From Methanoculleus marisnigri JR1 (GTDB lineage: Archaea > Halobacteriota > Methanomicrobia > Methanomicrobiales > Methanoculleaceae), in assembly GCF_000015825.1 (NCBI RefSeq), contig NC_009051.1, positions 2,226,695 to 2,290,694 on the forward strand: DNA of 64,000 nucleotides, read 5' to 3'. A model generated the notes under the pieces. It was not told where the DNA came from, did not search any database, and saw nothing but the letters and a program-made list of their open reading frames with translations. Positions 15,804 to 23,971 of this stretch are shown piece after piece; within the stretch, counting starts at the first letter, position 1; every line of letters begins with the position of its first letter. The translations under genes and the position numbers were made by a program.

Positions 15804-15991
15804 CTCGCAATTGCGGAAACAGTCACTATCGCTGACTGAATCCCCTTTTCCGCTCCTTTTATCAACTCATCTATGAAACGGGACGCATTCGTAACGTTGT
15901 TTTGCAGAAAATCACGGGCCTGATCTGATAGGGTAAAGGTGCATTTTCTCCGTTTACGGTCGTATTTCTTTTCTTTCGACGGGCGGGACAT
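15749..15991 (-). CDS. Small basic protein, possible ribbon-helix-helix-type; 3' end runs into tRNA-Val
   Basis: The 80-residue protein has a basic N terminus (KEKKYDRKRRK), a beta-strand-like CTFTLSDQARDFL and a helical ASRFIDELIKGAEKGIQ segment, the layout of small ribbon-helix-helix DNA-binding proteins. Its last 17 or so residues (IRTRDLRRVKATS at the end) are antisense to tRNA-Val, so the natural C terminus may have been replaced when DNA was joined to the tRNA gene. GGAGAAG precedes ATG 15991 on the minus strand, with a CTATATGG TATA-like box about 30 nt upstream. I do not recognise a specific family. Confidence 0.6.
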   Translation of the reverse strand: MSRPSKEKKYDRKRRKCTFTLSDQARDFLQNNVTNASRFIDELIKGAEKGIQSAIVTVSAIASGLVEIRTRDLRRVKATS

Positions 15992-16167
15992 TTTCTCTTC
16001 TCCGTTCTACTGTCCATATAGTTATTCCACTGACCATACGGTTTCAGGTATACCAAAGATTCAGTGTAAGGAGGCTTACAGAGGCGGTAACCAAAAAAAA
16101 GGGTGTAGCGGCCGCGCGCGCAAATATAAATGATTATATATGCGCACTCAGATTCTCAATCAGTGGT

Positions 16168-17373
16168 ATGTCCAACGATGAAGATCCCTTTGTGGTAGAG
16201 CGTGAGACTGTTCTCATCAACGGAGAATGGTATGAGGTCGAAAATGCTACTCATTTTGTGGATGACGGCCAAGAATACATCCTACTTGATGATCGGGTGT
16301 ACGAGCTAAATGGATCTATCTTGGGCGACCCGGTTATGTCTGTAGTGCGGCGCGAGTCTGTTTACTTTAACGGGGAGAGATATGACCTCGAAAATACTCC
16401 GCATATGACAATAAACGGGCAGGAATACATTTCGATTGATAGTAAATGGTATGAGGTGAATGGTGCGTTCCTCGGTAATGAAGTGGATGAGGAGGAATTA
16501 GATAGACTGATGGAGGGGGACAATAACGACGTGTTCCAGTACGAACCGCCACAGAAGTATGAACCCCCCTCGCAATCTGAAGGATGGGGATCTATTCTCA
16601 CATCCGTGCTGTACTTTCTCATCGGTGTAGGACTGTTCGTTGTGGCGGCGAATCAGTTAGGGTACATTCAGCTCGGTGGCGGTGGTATCGATATCGACCC
16701 TCCGGCTTCCGTGATCGCGGTAGGGACAGCGACCCCGACGGCTACCTCCTCCTCGGTTAGCGTGACCAGGACCGCCACGCCGAGAGTTACACCCACTCCC
16801 GTGACGTCATACGGAGATACTCAAGCTTCGAAAATCGTCGAAGCGATGGATTACACTAACCCCACAACCCGGGATTTCGCTCTGAGTCTGATTGATAAAG
16901 ACCATGGTGGGAATTATAACATCGCGCAGATATGCGACATGTGGGAAAAGATTTACAAGCGATGGACTTATGTGAACGATCCAAAGGGCACCGAGTACTA
17001 CTCTCCTGCAAGCAGGACTATCAACCTTGGATTGAAGGGAGATTGTGACGATTTTACAATTCTTGTGGCATCAACGATGTTGGCAATAGGTGGTACTCCT
17101 CGGGTAATCCTGGCATCGGATAGTGTTGAAGGTCATGCTTATGCAGAGATCTGCATAGCGAACAATAAGGATAGTCTCCAGAAAGCCGCGAACTACATCT
17201 GTCAGAGATACAAGTGTAAGAATATCGCATACCGGACAACTAACGCTAACGGACAAACACAATACTGGCTTAACCTCGACTGGAGTTCAAAACATCCGGG
17301 AGGATCATATTTCCAGAACGACGGTGCTACCGTCGCGATCTACCCGAACAAGCATTGGGTGAGGCTGAAGTAG
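16168..17373 (+). CDS. Membrane-anchored transglutaminase-like protein with N-terminal repeats
   Basis: The 401-residue protein has two related acidic repeats (about residues 14-53 and 62-105), each with 'N-G-E-x-Y-x-x-E-N ... G-Q-E-Y-I ... Y-E-x-N-G'. A single membrane helix (about 143-165), a Thr/Pro/Ser-rich linker (about 189-217) and a C-terminal transglutaminase-like domain follow. The catalytic triad is visible as Cys293 (GDCDDFT), His323 (GHAYAE) and Asp371 (NLDW). The domain after the helix is probably extracytoplasmic. Such domains act as peptidases or amide transferases; the substrate is unknown. AAATATAAAT (16122-16131) and TTATATATG (16134-16142) are TATA candidates. Codon use is AT-richer than in neighbours, which suggests transfer. 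Confidence 0.75.
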   Translation: MSNDEDPFVVERETVLINGEWYEVENATHFVDDGQEYILLDDRVYELNGSILGDPVMSVVRRESVYFNGERYDLENTPHMTINGQEYISIDSKWYEVNGAFLGNEVDEEELDRLMEGDNNDVFQYEPPQKYEPPSQSEGWGSILTSVLYFLIGVGLFVVAANQLGYIQLGGGGIDIDPPASVIAVGTATPTATSSSVSVTRTATPRVTPTPVTSYGDTQASKIVEAMDYTNPTTRDFALSLIDKDHGGNYNIAQICDMWEKIYKRWTYVNDPKGTEYYSPASRTINLGLKGDCDDFTILVASTMLAIGGTPRVILASDSVEGHAYAEICIANNKDSLQKAANYICQRYKCKNIAYRTTNANGQTQYWLNLDWSSKHPGGSYFQNDGATVAIYPNKHWVRLK

Positions 17374-17384
17374 TCAGGCCGGAC

Positions 17385-17520
17385 CGCGGCCACGACCTCT
17401 TCCACGCACTCCGCCGGGATGCCATAAAGTGCAGAGGCCCCCTCCACGACCTGCTCAGGGGGATATGCCGTCCCAGAGCATCCCGGCAACGGTGCGCTTA
17501 ACTTCGTAGGTGATCTGCAA
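17385..17520 (-). pseudogene. Possible remnant of a core gene at the edge of the AT-rich insert
   Basis: On the minus strand a frame reads PPEQVVEGASALYGIPAECV and further acidic helical residues, with normal GC-rich codon use, but it then runs antisense into the end of the transglutaminase gene and has no convincing start. It looks like the surviving piece of a helical protein cut by the insertion. It might instead be a chance frame. Confidence 0.25.
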
Positions 17521-17668
17521 GGGATCTCAATCAATGCCCGGACGGGGACGATATCGGGCCCTTCCTCAACTCAGATACTTCTTATTGACAGGGGGAGCAA
17601 ATCAAGAACTTCCCATAAACATTTCACAACCCCTTTCATGCTGCACACGAAAACCCTGTACACGTACC

Positions 17669-18307
17669 ATGAACAACAGAACGACACCCTACCCGGACCG
17701 GGAGATCATCAACAGGTGGGCAATCGCAGAGATCGATGCCGGCATCTCCGGTATCCTCTCCGCGAAAGGACTGATGCGGCCGGACGCGGACAGGTGCATC
17801 GGCTTCTTCTACGTCGATCACGAGGACGGAATCACCTTTCGCATCCACTCCCTGTGCCGGACCGGGGCGGGAAAGCCGCCGGAGATCGTCGTAAACTTCG
17901 AGAACCACGGCGAAGGCCTCATACTCTCCTCCGATGAAGTCGAGGCGTATACGCTCCTGTCGAACGACGAAGCGAACCGTCTCTCGCTGCTCGAAGAACA
18001 GCGATGGCGCATCTACTACGAGCCGGAAGCGCTCCAGGCAGTAAGGAAGAGGGCCGACCTCGACAGGTTCAGGGCTCCGGGGTATTTCGACGACGTATCG
18101 GTGATCCTTTGCTCAAAAGACCGCGAAACGATCCCCGAAGGAGTCTGGGTCCGCCTGGAAGGCCAGTCGGACGACGGCGCGTCATTGCGGGGAACGCTCC
18201 TGAACGAACCCTATTCGGACTTCGGCGTGCACGAAGGGGAGATGGTCACGGTATGCTTCGCCGAAGGCGAGGAAGGGCGAATCCTGGTCGCGGAGACGGG
18301 ATCGTAA
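17669..18307 (+). CDS. Hypothetical protein with DUF2314-like C-terminal part
   Basis: The 212-residue acidic soluble protein has an N-terminal alpha/beta region (to about 130) without known motifs. Its C-terminal segment reads GVWVRLEGQSDDGASLRGTL followed by LNEPYSDFGVHEGEMVTVCF, and resembles the small DUF2314 barrel found in proteins of uncertain, sometimes immunity-related, function. ATG 17669 was chosen because the in-frame extension upstream is rich in Cys, Pro and Arg and reads like non-coding sequence. The gene is convergent with aroK. The family call is tentative. Confidence 0.65.
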   Translation: MNNRTTPYPDREIINRWAIAEIDAGISGILSAKGLMRPDADRCIGFFYVDHEDGITFRIHSLCRTGAGKPPEIVVNFENHGEGLILSSDEVEAYTLLSNDEANRLSLLEEQRWRIYYEPEALQAVRKRADLDRFRAPGYFDDVSVILCSKDRETIPEGVWVRLEGQSDDGASLRGTLLNEPYSDFGVHEGEMVTVCFAEGEEGRILVAETGS

Positions 18308-18319
18308 TCCCCGGACCCC

Positions 18320-18820
18320 TCACAACGCTTCGATCACGTTCTCGACCACGGATTCGAGATCCTCGCCCGAGCACGCGACGGTGAGATCGGCGTACTTCTC
18401 ATACAGCGGGACCCGTTCGTCGTACATCCCGCGAAGGCTCTGGCCCGGAAGGAGGAGTATCCCCCGGGTCGTGATGTTCTTGAGCCGCTTTTCCATCTCC
18501 TCGTACGAAATTTTCAGGTATACGGCCAGCCCTCCCGACTTCAGGTGCGCCATCGCATCGGGGCTGCAAACCACGCTGCCGCCCGTCGCGATCACGGCAT
18601 TGCGGGGGTGAAGGGAGAGGATCGTCTCCTCCTCGATCCGCTTGAACGCATCCGGCCCGTCCGTATCAAGGATCTCCTGGAGCATCTTCCCGGCCCGTTC
18701 CTGTATCAGGATGTCCGTATCGATGAACTGCATGCCGAGCGTTTTCGCAAGGACGACGCCCACGGTGCTCTTCCCCGCGCCGGGCATGCCGATGAGGATG
18801 ATGTTTTTGTGATGCTGCAT
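18320..18820 (-). CDS. aroK: Shikimate kinase, bacterial AroK type
   Basis: The 166-residue P-loop kinase has GMPGAGKSTVG (Walker A, residues 11-21), FIDTDILIQ with the shikimate-binding Asp, ATGGSVV near 78-84 and the lid region around RLKNITTRGILLLPG. It phosphorylates shikimate with ATP in the common aromatic pathway. Most archaea use an unrelated GHMP-type shikimate kinase, so this NMP-kinase-fold version is worth noting. The nucleotide-kinase family is broad, but the GG-S-VV and DTD motifs support shikimate kinase over gluconokinase. Confidence 0.8.
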   Translation of the reverse strand: MQHHKNIILIGMPGAGKSTVGVVLAKTLGMQFIDTDILIQERAGKMLQEILDTDGPDAFKRIEEETILSLHPRNAVIATGGSVVCSPDAMAHLKSGGLAVYLKISYEEMEKRLKNITTRGILLLPGQSLRGMYDERVPLYEKYADLTVACSGEDLESVVENVIEAL

Positions 18821-19028
18821 ACCGCTCTCCCGTGACCCGATGGACAGAGGGGTCCTTTATTGGTACCTAGATGGGATTTCGGGGGAGATGAAGGTTGTTT
18901 GGCAAAAGGTGCAATCGCCCGGTGTTATCCCGGTCATGTTCATAGCCGGGAATGAATGTCGGGCGGCGTCACGACCCTGCAAAGCGGAAGTTATTTTACC
19001 TGCATCAAAAAACGGCGTTTGATCGAGC

Positions 19029-19259
19029 ATGAATGCGAAAGGAGTTGTTGGAGCACTTCTCGGCGCTTTTATAGGTTTTCTCGGCCTGCTGTGGTTTCTG
19101 CAGGGCACGGGAATCCTTCGGATGCGCCCGATAGTATGCATCGCGAACTGCGAGGAGGTCGTCGGCCCATCCCCAACCTGGGCGGCGGCGGGAGCGGTTG
19201 CTCTCATCATCGGGGCCATCGTCGTAGCCGTAAGCGTGAGGCGCGGCAGAACACCCTGA
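19029..19259 (+). CDS. Small two-helix membrane protein
   Basis: The 76-residue protein has two hydrophobic helices (about residues 7-27 and 50-69) separated by a short loop with CIANCEEVVGPSP, and a basic RRGR tail. This is a common small archaeal membrane protein layout without assigned function. It stands alone between aroK and the CDF transporter and is convergent with the latter. Confidence 0.7.
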   Translation: MNAKGVVGALLGAFIGFLGLLWFLQGTGILRMRPIVCIANCEEVVGPSPTWAAAGAVALIIGAIVVAVSVRRGRTP

Positions 19260-19326
19260 GACGCAAGCGGACTGAAATATCGGGATGCAGCAGACAGGCC
19301 AGGATTTTAATTCTCGTTCATAGCCT

Positions 19327-19351
19327 GATGCCTCCGGCCGGTCGAGGCATC
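19327..19351. terminator. Hairpin between convergent genes
   Basis: GATGCCTC (19327-19334) pairs with GAGGCATC (19344-19351) around a 9-base loop. It lies after the small membrane protein gene and before the end of the convergent CDF gene, so it may end transcription from both sides. Confidence 0.4.
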
Positions 19352-19376
19352 TCACCCGGATCTATAAACGAAGAGA

Positions 19377-20627
19377 TCACCGGGGCGAAGCGCCGGTCTC
19401 CTCCCCATGATTCACGACCACATCGTCGATCACTTCCGCAAGCGTTGCCGCGGAGGTCGCCCTCATCTCGACTCCCGCCGCCTCAAGCGCGTAGCCGGCC
19501 GCCCTCCCAGAGAGCGAGTGATGCACGAAGACCACATCGATCTTTTGCGCGAGCAGCATCTCAGCCACCTGTCCGCCCTTCCGCTTCTCCACATCCGTAA
19601 ATGGATTGGAGATGGTGTCCTGGCGCTCGATGCGGTTCTTCTCAACGTCATAGTCAAGGATTGCGAAATACGGCGCTTCGCCGAAGTGAGCGCTGACCGA
19701 CCCCTCCCGGTCCTGCAGCGGCACCGCATACCGTAGATGCGTCTTCTTCCGGGGTTCATAGTGGATGAGGACCCGCTCGACGTTCTGCACCCGGAGCCGT
19801 ATATCCTGCTCGATGCGCTCGCTCTCCCGGTGCGCCTTCCCAAAATCCGACTCCGCCATCTCGACCATCGCCTCCACGAAGATGTAGCGCCCGGAGTTGC
19901 GGCCCGTGATACTCTTGATGCCGCTCACCTTCGGATCCGAGAGGATGATGCTGCGGATCTCGTTGAGCGTATCGTAATCGACCGAGGCATCCAGGAGAGT
20001 TCGCATGCTGTCTTTTAAGATCCCCCAGCCCGCCCGGACGATGAAGACAGCGACAACGACGGCTGCGATCCGGTCCAGGGGTATGCCGAAGAACTGCCCG
20101 AGGAGCGCAAAGAAGACAACCGAGGAAGAGAGAACATCCACCCGGTGCTGCCTCCCGTCCGCGATCAGGCTCGGGGAGTTGTACTTCCGCCCCACGTTCA
20201 CCTCGTAGGTGCCGAGGATATACGGCACCGGGATGAAGGCGGCAACGGCGAGGAGGACCCACCCGCTGTAGGGCTGGGCGGCGGCATCGCCCGTCACCGC
20301 CTCCGCCGCAATCTCGAAGGCCGTGAAGAAGATGAGGAGGGCAATGGCTACCGCGACGACATTCTCCACCTTATAGAGCCCGTACGGGAAATCCCGGCGT
20401 TTGCGCGAGGAGAGGTACACCCCCACGATCAGGGCAAGCGAGGCGACCACGTCCACGAACGAGTGGATGCCGTCCGCACGGAGGGCAAGGCTGCCTGTAT
20501 AGACCGAGAGTAGCAGTTTTGCGACGACCAGCCCGGCATTGACGGCAAGCGAGAGAAAGGCGACACGGAGGATGACGGACTCCGGCGTCCGGTAAGATCC
20601 TGCCGTCTTCCGAACCGCTTCCTGCAT
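19377..20627 (-). CDS. Cation diffusion facilitator transporter with C-terminal NifX/NifB-like domain
   Basis: The 416-residue protein has a CDF membrane domain of about six helices (residues 18-215) with the metal-site residues Asp52, His55 and Asp59 in ADGIHSFVD and a second HRVDV set. A cytosolic CDF ferredoxin-like domain follows to about 290. The last 110 residues start at VSAHFGEAPYFAILDYD, the pattern of NifX/NifB-type (dinitrogenase Fe-Mo cofactor) domains, which bind metal clusters in related proteins. CDF proteins export divalent metals; the fused domain may sense or chaperone the metal. Domain boundaries are approximate. Confidence 0.85.
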   Translation of the reverse strand: MQEAVRKTAGSYRTPESVILRVAFLSLAVNAGLVVAKLLLSVYTGSLALRADGIHSFVDVVASLALIVGVYLSSRKRRDFPYGLYKVENVVAVAIALLIFFTAFEIAAEAVTGDAAAQPYSGWVLLAVAAFIPVPYILGTYEVNVGRKYNSPSLIADGRQHRVDVLSSSVVFFALLGQFFGIPLDRIAAVVVAVFIVRAGWGILKDSMRTLLDASVDYDTLNEIRSIILSDPKVSGIKSITGRNSGRYIFVEAMVEMAESDFGKAHRESERIEQDIRLRVQNVERVLIHYEPRKKTHLRYAVPLQDREGSVSAHFGEAPYFAILDYDVEKNRIERQDTISNPFTDVEKRKGGQVAEMLLAQKIDVVFVHHSLSGRAAGYALEAAGVEMRATSAATLAEVIDDVVVNHGEETGASPR

Positions 20628-20931
20628 ACCGGATCGCCCCTTAGTGCATTCCTTGGCGTGATGTTTCCATTAATCTAACTATTATGGCCTATTTGATGGG
20701 GAAGAGGGCATCGCGGCAACTCCTCATGACGGAGGATACGGCGGTACTTCGCATGACGCCCACCTGCGGCGATGCATACGTTGCGGCGGACCTGATGACC
20801 CGCTCCCAGGAAGAGGGAAACCGAATTCATACGCTCGGAACCATTATGCAACAGGATAGCCGTCCGGTTTTCCGCCGGAACCGTTGAATACCACGGAACC
20901 GGTTAAGTCGCCCCTCGACCCATAATACCGT
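20628..20931. other. Intergenic region without a supported gene
   Basis: These 304 bases hold the start regions of the divergent CDF and methyltransferase genes. A 67-codon frame at 20684-20887 has no ribosome site and irregular codon use, so I do not call it. No hairpin or repeat stands out. Confidence 0.5.
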
Positions 20932-21522
20932 ATGGATATCTTCGACTCGGTCTACCGGAGCACGCCACCCTGGGACATCGGCCGCCCCCAGAAGGCGTTC
21001 GTCGAACTGGCCCGGGCAGGAGAGATCACGGGTTCCGTCCTGGACATCGGATGCGGAACGGGGGATCACGTCCTCTTTTTTGCAGGCGAGGGGCACGAGG
21101 TGCTCGGGATCGACACCGCCTCCCTGGCGATCCGAAAGGCCCGGGAGAAGGCTGCAAAAAGAGGACTCCAGGCACAGTTTTTCGTCGGAAATGCACTGGA
21201 ACTCTCCGCCCTCAACAGGACGTTCGATACCGTCATCGATTCGGGGCTCTTCCACACCCTCTCCGACGAAGATCGGCCGGCCCTCGCCGAGAGCCTCGCG
21301 GCCGTCCTCGCACCCGGCGGGAGATACTTCATGCTCTGCTTCAACGAGCAGAACCCCGGCGAATACCCTCTGCCGAGGAGGATCACGCAAGATGAGATAC
21401 AGGATGCCTTCCGGGACGGGTGGGTCATCAATTACATCAGGCCGGCGGTCTTTGAGAACAGCATCCAGGCCGACGGGCACCATGCCTGGCTTGCGTCGAT
21501 ATCGAGACCGATGCAGGGTTGA
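20932..21522 (+). CDS. Class I SAM-dependent methyltransferase
   Basis: The 196-residue protein begins with a PPWDIGRPQKAFVEL segment and has the Rossmann motif I VLDIGCGTGDHVLFFA at about residues 36-51, an acidic GIDTAS at 60, motif IV VIDSGLFHTL near 104 and an APGGRYFMLCFNE strand near 135. This is the thiopurine-methyltransferase-like or general small-molecule group. The substrate is unknown. ATG 20932 is about at the expected transcript start, since no ribosome site is visible. Confidence 0.85.
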   Translation: MDIFDSVYRSTPPWDIGRPQKAFVELARAGEITGSVLDIGCGTGDHVLFFAGEGHEVLGIDTASLAIRKAREKAAKRGLQAQFFVGNALELSALNRTFDTVIDSGLFHTLSDEDRPALAESLAAVLAPGGRYFMLCFNEQNPGEYPLPRRITQDEIQDAFRDGWVINYIRPAVFENSIQADGHHAWLASISRPMQG

Positions 21523-21643
21523 CAGGGGCGGATCTGTTGACGGATCCTCCTATTCTCCGCCCCTATTTCCCCCTGTAGCCGCACACGCCTGGCCGGTGCC
21601 GGGGAAGAAAACCTATGTATGGGGGATATGCTTCTACTGTTAC

Positions 21644-22456
21644 ATGGAAGATCGGCCCATAAAGGTCCTGGTCATCATGGGCAGCGCCCGGAAGGCGAAT
21701 ACCTACCGTGCAGCGGAACGGATCCGCGAGATCCTCGAGGAGGAGGCACCGGTGGACTGGGAGTACGTCATGCTCAAGGACGTCAACCTGGAGCAGTGCC
21801 GCGGGTGCTACACCTGTTTTGACCGCGGGGAGGAGTACTGCCCCATCAAGGACGATTCGGCCCTCCTGGAAGAGAAGATGCATGCCGCGGACGGGGTGAT
21901 CTTCGCCACCCCGGTGTACGGGTTCCAGGTCTCGGGGCTGATGAAGGTCTTCATCGACCGCCACTCCTACATCTTCCACCGCCCCCGGTTCTTCCGGCAG
22001 AAGGCGCTCCTCCTCACCACCGTCGGGGTGATGGGGGATAAGGACGTGCTGGACTACCTCAATGCGGTGGCCCGCATCTGGGGCTTTGAGGTTGCCGGTC
22101 GGGCGGGGATCGTCTCCCACGCGAAGATGGGCCCTCTCCCCGCCTACCGGCTGCGGGAGAACGAAGAGAAACTGCAGGCGGCGGCAAAGGCCTTTCTCGC
22201 CGCGCTCCGGAGGGAAACGCCGAGGAGGCCGGGGCTCTTCAACGTGATGGCGTTTCATATCGGGCGGGCGCCCTGCGACGAGCTGGGCGAATCGGCTCCC
22301 GCGGACCACGCCTACTGGAAGGAGCAGGGGTGGTTCGAGAGGGGGAGGCGCTACTACGTGGACGTGCCGGTCAATCCGGTCTACCATGCGTTGGGCATGG
22401 CGGCGGAGTGGTATATGCGACGGCGGGTGCGGAGGGATTTGCGGGAAGTGGGGTGA
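21644..22456 (+). CDS. NADPH-dependent FMN reductase / flavodoxin-fold protein
   Basis: The 270-residue protein has the flavodoxin-like N terminus KVLVIMGSARKANTYRAAERI (FMN phosphate loop), a CRGCYTCFDRGEEYC cluster of four Cys at about residues 50-64 typical of iron-sulfur flavoproteins, and ATPVYGFQVSGLMKVFIDR near residues 92-110. A basic C-terminal extension from about 190 contains an amphipathic helix before RRRVRRDLREVG. It likely carries FMN and possibly a 4Fe-4S cluster and passes electrons between unknown partners. ATG 21644 gives the family N terminus. Confidence 0.82.
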   Translation: MEDRPIKVLVIMGSARKANTYRAAERIREILEEEAPVDWEYVMLKDVNLEQCRGCYTCFDRGEEYCPIKDDSALLEEKMHAADGVIFATPVYGFQVSGLMKVFIDRHSYIFHRPRFFRQKALLLTTVGVMGDKDVLDYLNAVARIWGFEVAGRAGIVSHAKMGPLPAYRLRENEEKLQAAAKAFLAALRRETPRRPGLFNVMAFHIGRAPCDELGESAPADHAYWKEQGWFERGRRYYVDVPVNPVYHALGMAAEWYMRRRVRRDLREVG

Positions 22457-22622
22457 AGGGGGGCGGGTACAGAAGATAGGATGAGTTTGTTGTGACCGCT
22501 ACGGAATGAGTCGTGGCATGGGTCATGGATTTCTCGAAGGGGCGGGTGCTGCTCTACCATAGACTTCAATTCTTAATGAGAATAATCTCACGGAACTTTT
22601 TTTCCAGATATTCATTTCGGAA

Positions 22623-22635
22623 GGGTTATAAATAG
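22623..22635 (+). promoter_or_regulatory. TATA box of the AN1/transglutaminase gene (leaderless)
   Basis: GGTTATAAATAGA is centred about 26 nt before ATG 22655, the standard archaeal TATA-to-transcript-start distance, and no ribosome site is present. The mRNA should therefore begin at or next to the start codon. Confidence 0.65.
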
Positions 22636-22654
22636 ATAGCAATTGTTATTGAAT

Positions 22655-23902
22655 ATGGCGAAATGCTATTTCTGTGGTCGCCAAATTGAAGGATTACCCT
22701 ACGTCTGTAGACGATGTGGAGAAACATTCTGCATGGACCACAGATTGCCAGAATACCATAATTGTGTAGGAAAAACATTTTGCGCGGACCACAGATTGTC
22801 AGAATACCATAACTGTGTACAAGAACGATATTCTTACACCGAAAACAGTGAAGATTACTCCCGATATAGTGATAATGCGAATGGCCACTCAAGAAAAACA
22901 TCCTCACAGAGACTCGCACGGCAAACCGAGCAAGAGATTACGAAAACTCTTGCCGTTTTAGCGATTGTTGTGGGTCTTGCTTTATTCTATCCTCAAATAG
23001 TTTTGTTCGTTTCTCAGTTAGAAGACGATTCTGGTGGATCTACTGCCCTGATGCAGCAGGACCCCTCATCAACAAAGGTGACCTTACCGGATACGACACC
23101 AGAGAATCAAGCGTTCAAGGCCTCGGATATCCCTATTATTGGCGACATTATTGACCCTTCCGAATCGTTTAAGGACTCCCCAAAACCACACAATTATCCC
23201 TACTACGCTGGGGGTCGAAGAACTCTGAGTTTTACAACCTATGGCGGATTAAACGAGTATTTTTCAAAAGAAAGTCACACATACCGGTACAATTACGTGG
23301 ATGAAGTCATAATGGAGTTGCTAAAAAACTCCTATCAGGATGAGTATTTAGATCCTTTCATTGAGCAGATCGAAAAGACATCCAGTTCACCAGAGGCTCA
23401 AGCTCAAGTGGCAATCAGCCTTGTCCAGCATATACCTTACAGTTGGAACCGATATTCTGGGATGGATAGCGACTGGTATTACCCCTACGAAACACTTCAC
23501 AATAATCAGGGGGTATGCTCCGACAAATCGTTGCTCCTGAGTTACCTCTTATGCCAGTTAGGCTACGATGTGGTATTGTTTGAGTTTTCCGACCATATGG
23601 CAGTCGGAGTAAAATGTAACGGCCAATATGACTTCCAGAACAGTGGATACGCGTTCATAGAAACCACACAACCAACAATAATCACGTACATTCCAGAGGA
23701 TTATTTGGGAGGGTTTAGAGTTACGTCGGATGTGAAGATCATTCACGTACAAGGTGGAGATAAGTCCTTAGACGTGAGCGGGGAGTATCGGGATGCTCAA
23801 GAATTAAAGAAACTTGACTCGATGGGACAGGTCTTAGACCAGTATCACTACGCACGGTGGCAAGCACTCACAAAGAAATACGATCTACAATACGACACCT
23901 GA
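22655..23902 (+). CDS. AN1-type zinc-finger, membrane-anchored transglutaminase-like protein
   Basis: The 415-residue protein opens with an AN1 finger: Cys4, Cys7, Cys18, Cys21, Cys26, His29, His35, Cys37. The second half of the finger is repeated at once (Cys43, His46, His52, Cys54). A membrane helix follows (about residues 101-125), then an extracytoplasmic region with a transglutaminase-like core containing Cys288 (QGVCSDKSLL) and the His of SDHMAVGV. The third residue may be the Glu in FIETTQ rather than the usual Asp. AN1 fingers bind protein or ubiquitin-like partners in eukaryotes. The gene is much AT-richer than its neighbours, so recent transfer is likely. It probably forms an operon with the next gene. 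Confidence 0.75.
   Translation: MAKCYFCGRQIEGLPYVCRRCGETFCMDHRLPEYHNCVGKTFCADHRLSEYHNCVQERYSYTENSEDYSRYSDNANGHSRKTSSQRLARQTEQEITKTLAVLAIVVGLALFYPQIVLFVSQLEDDSGGSTALMQQDPSSTKVTLPDTTPENQAFKASDIPIIGDIIDPSESFKDSPKPHNYPYYAGGRRTLSFTTYGGLNEYFSKESHTYRYNYVDEVIMELLKNSYQDEYLDPFIEQIEKTSSSPEAQAQVAISLVQHIPYSWNRYSGMDSDWYYPYETLHNNQGVCSDKSLLLSYLLCQLGYDVVLFEFSDHMAVGVKCNGQYDFQNSGYAFIETTQPTIITYIPEDYLGGFRVTSDVKIIHVQGGDKSLDVSGEYRDAQELKKLDSMGQVLDQYHYARWQALTKKYDLQYDT
22724..22819 (+). repeat. 51-bp tandem duplication inside the AN1 finger
   Basis: Bases 22724-22768 and 22775-22819 encode TFCMDHRLPEYHNCV and TFCADHRLSEYHNCV, offset by 51 bp (17 residues). The DNA copies differ at few positions, mostly third codon bases, so the duplication is recent but not brand new. 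Confidence 0.85.
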
Positions 23903-23971
23903 TTAACCCATTTTCTGCCTTATCCAGAACAGCACACGATTACGTGATGAACAGACAGAATGATATGATAG

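Noticed and set aside
20684-20887. A 67-codon frame between the CDF and methyltransferase genes
   Set aside because: It has no ribosome site, no domain-like pattern and irregular codon use.
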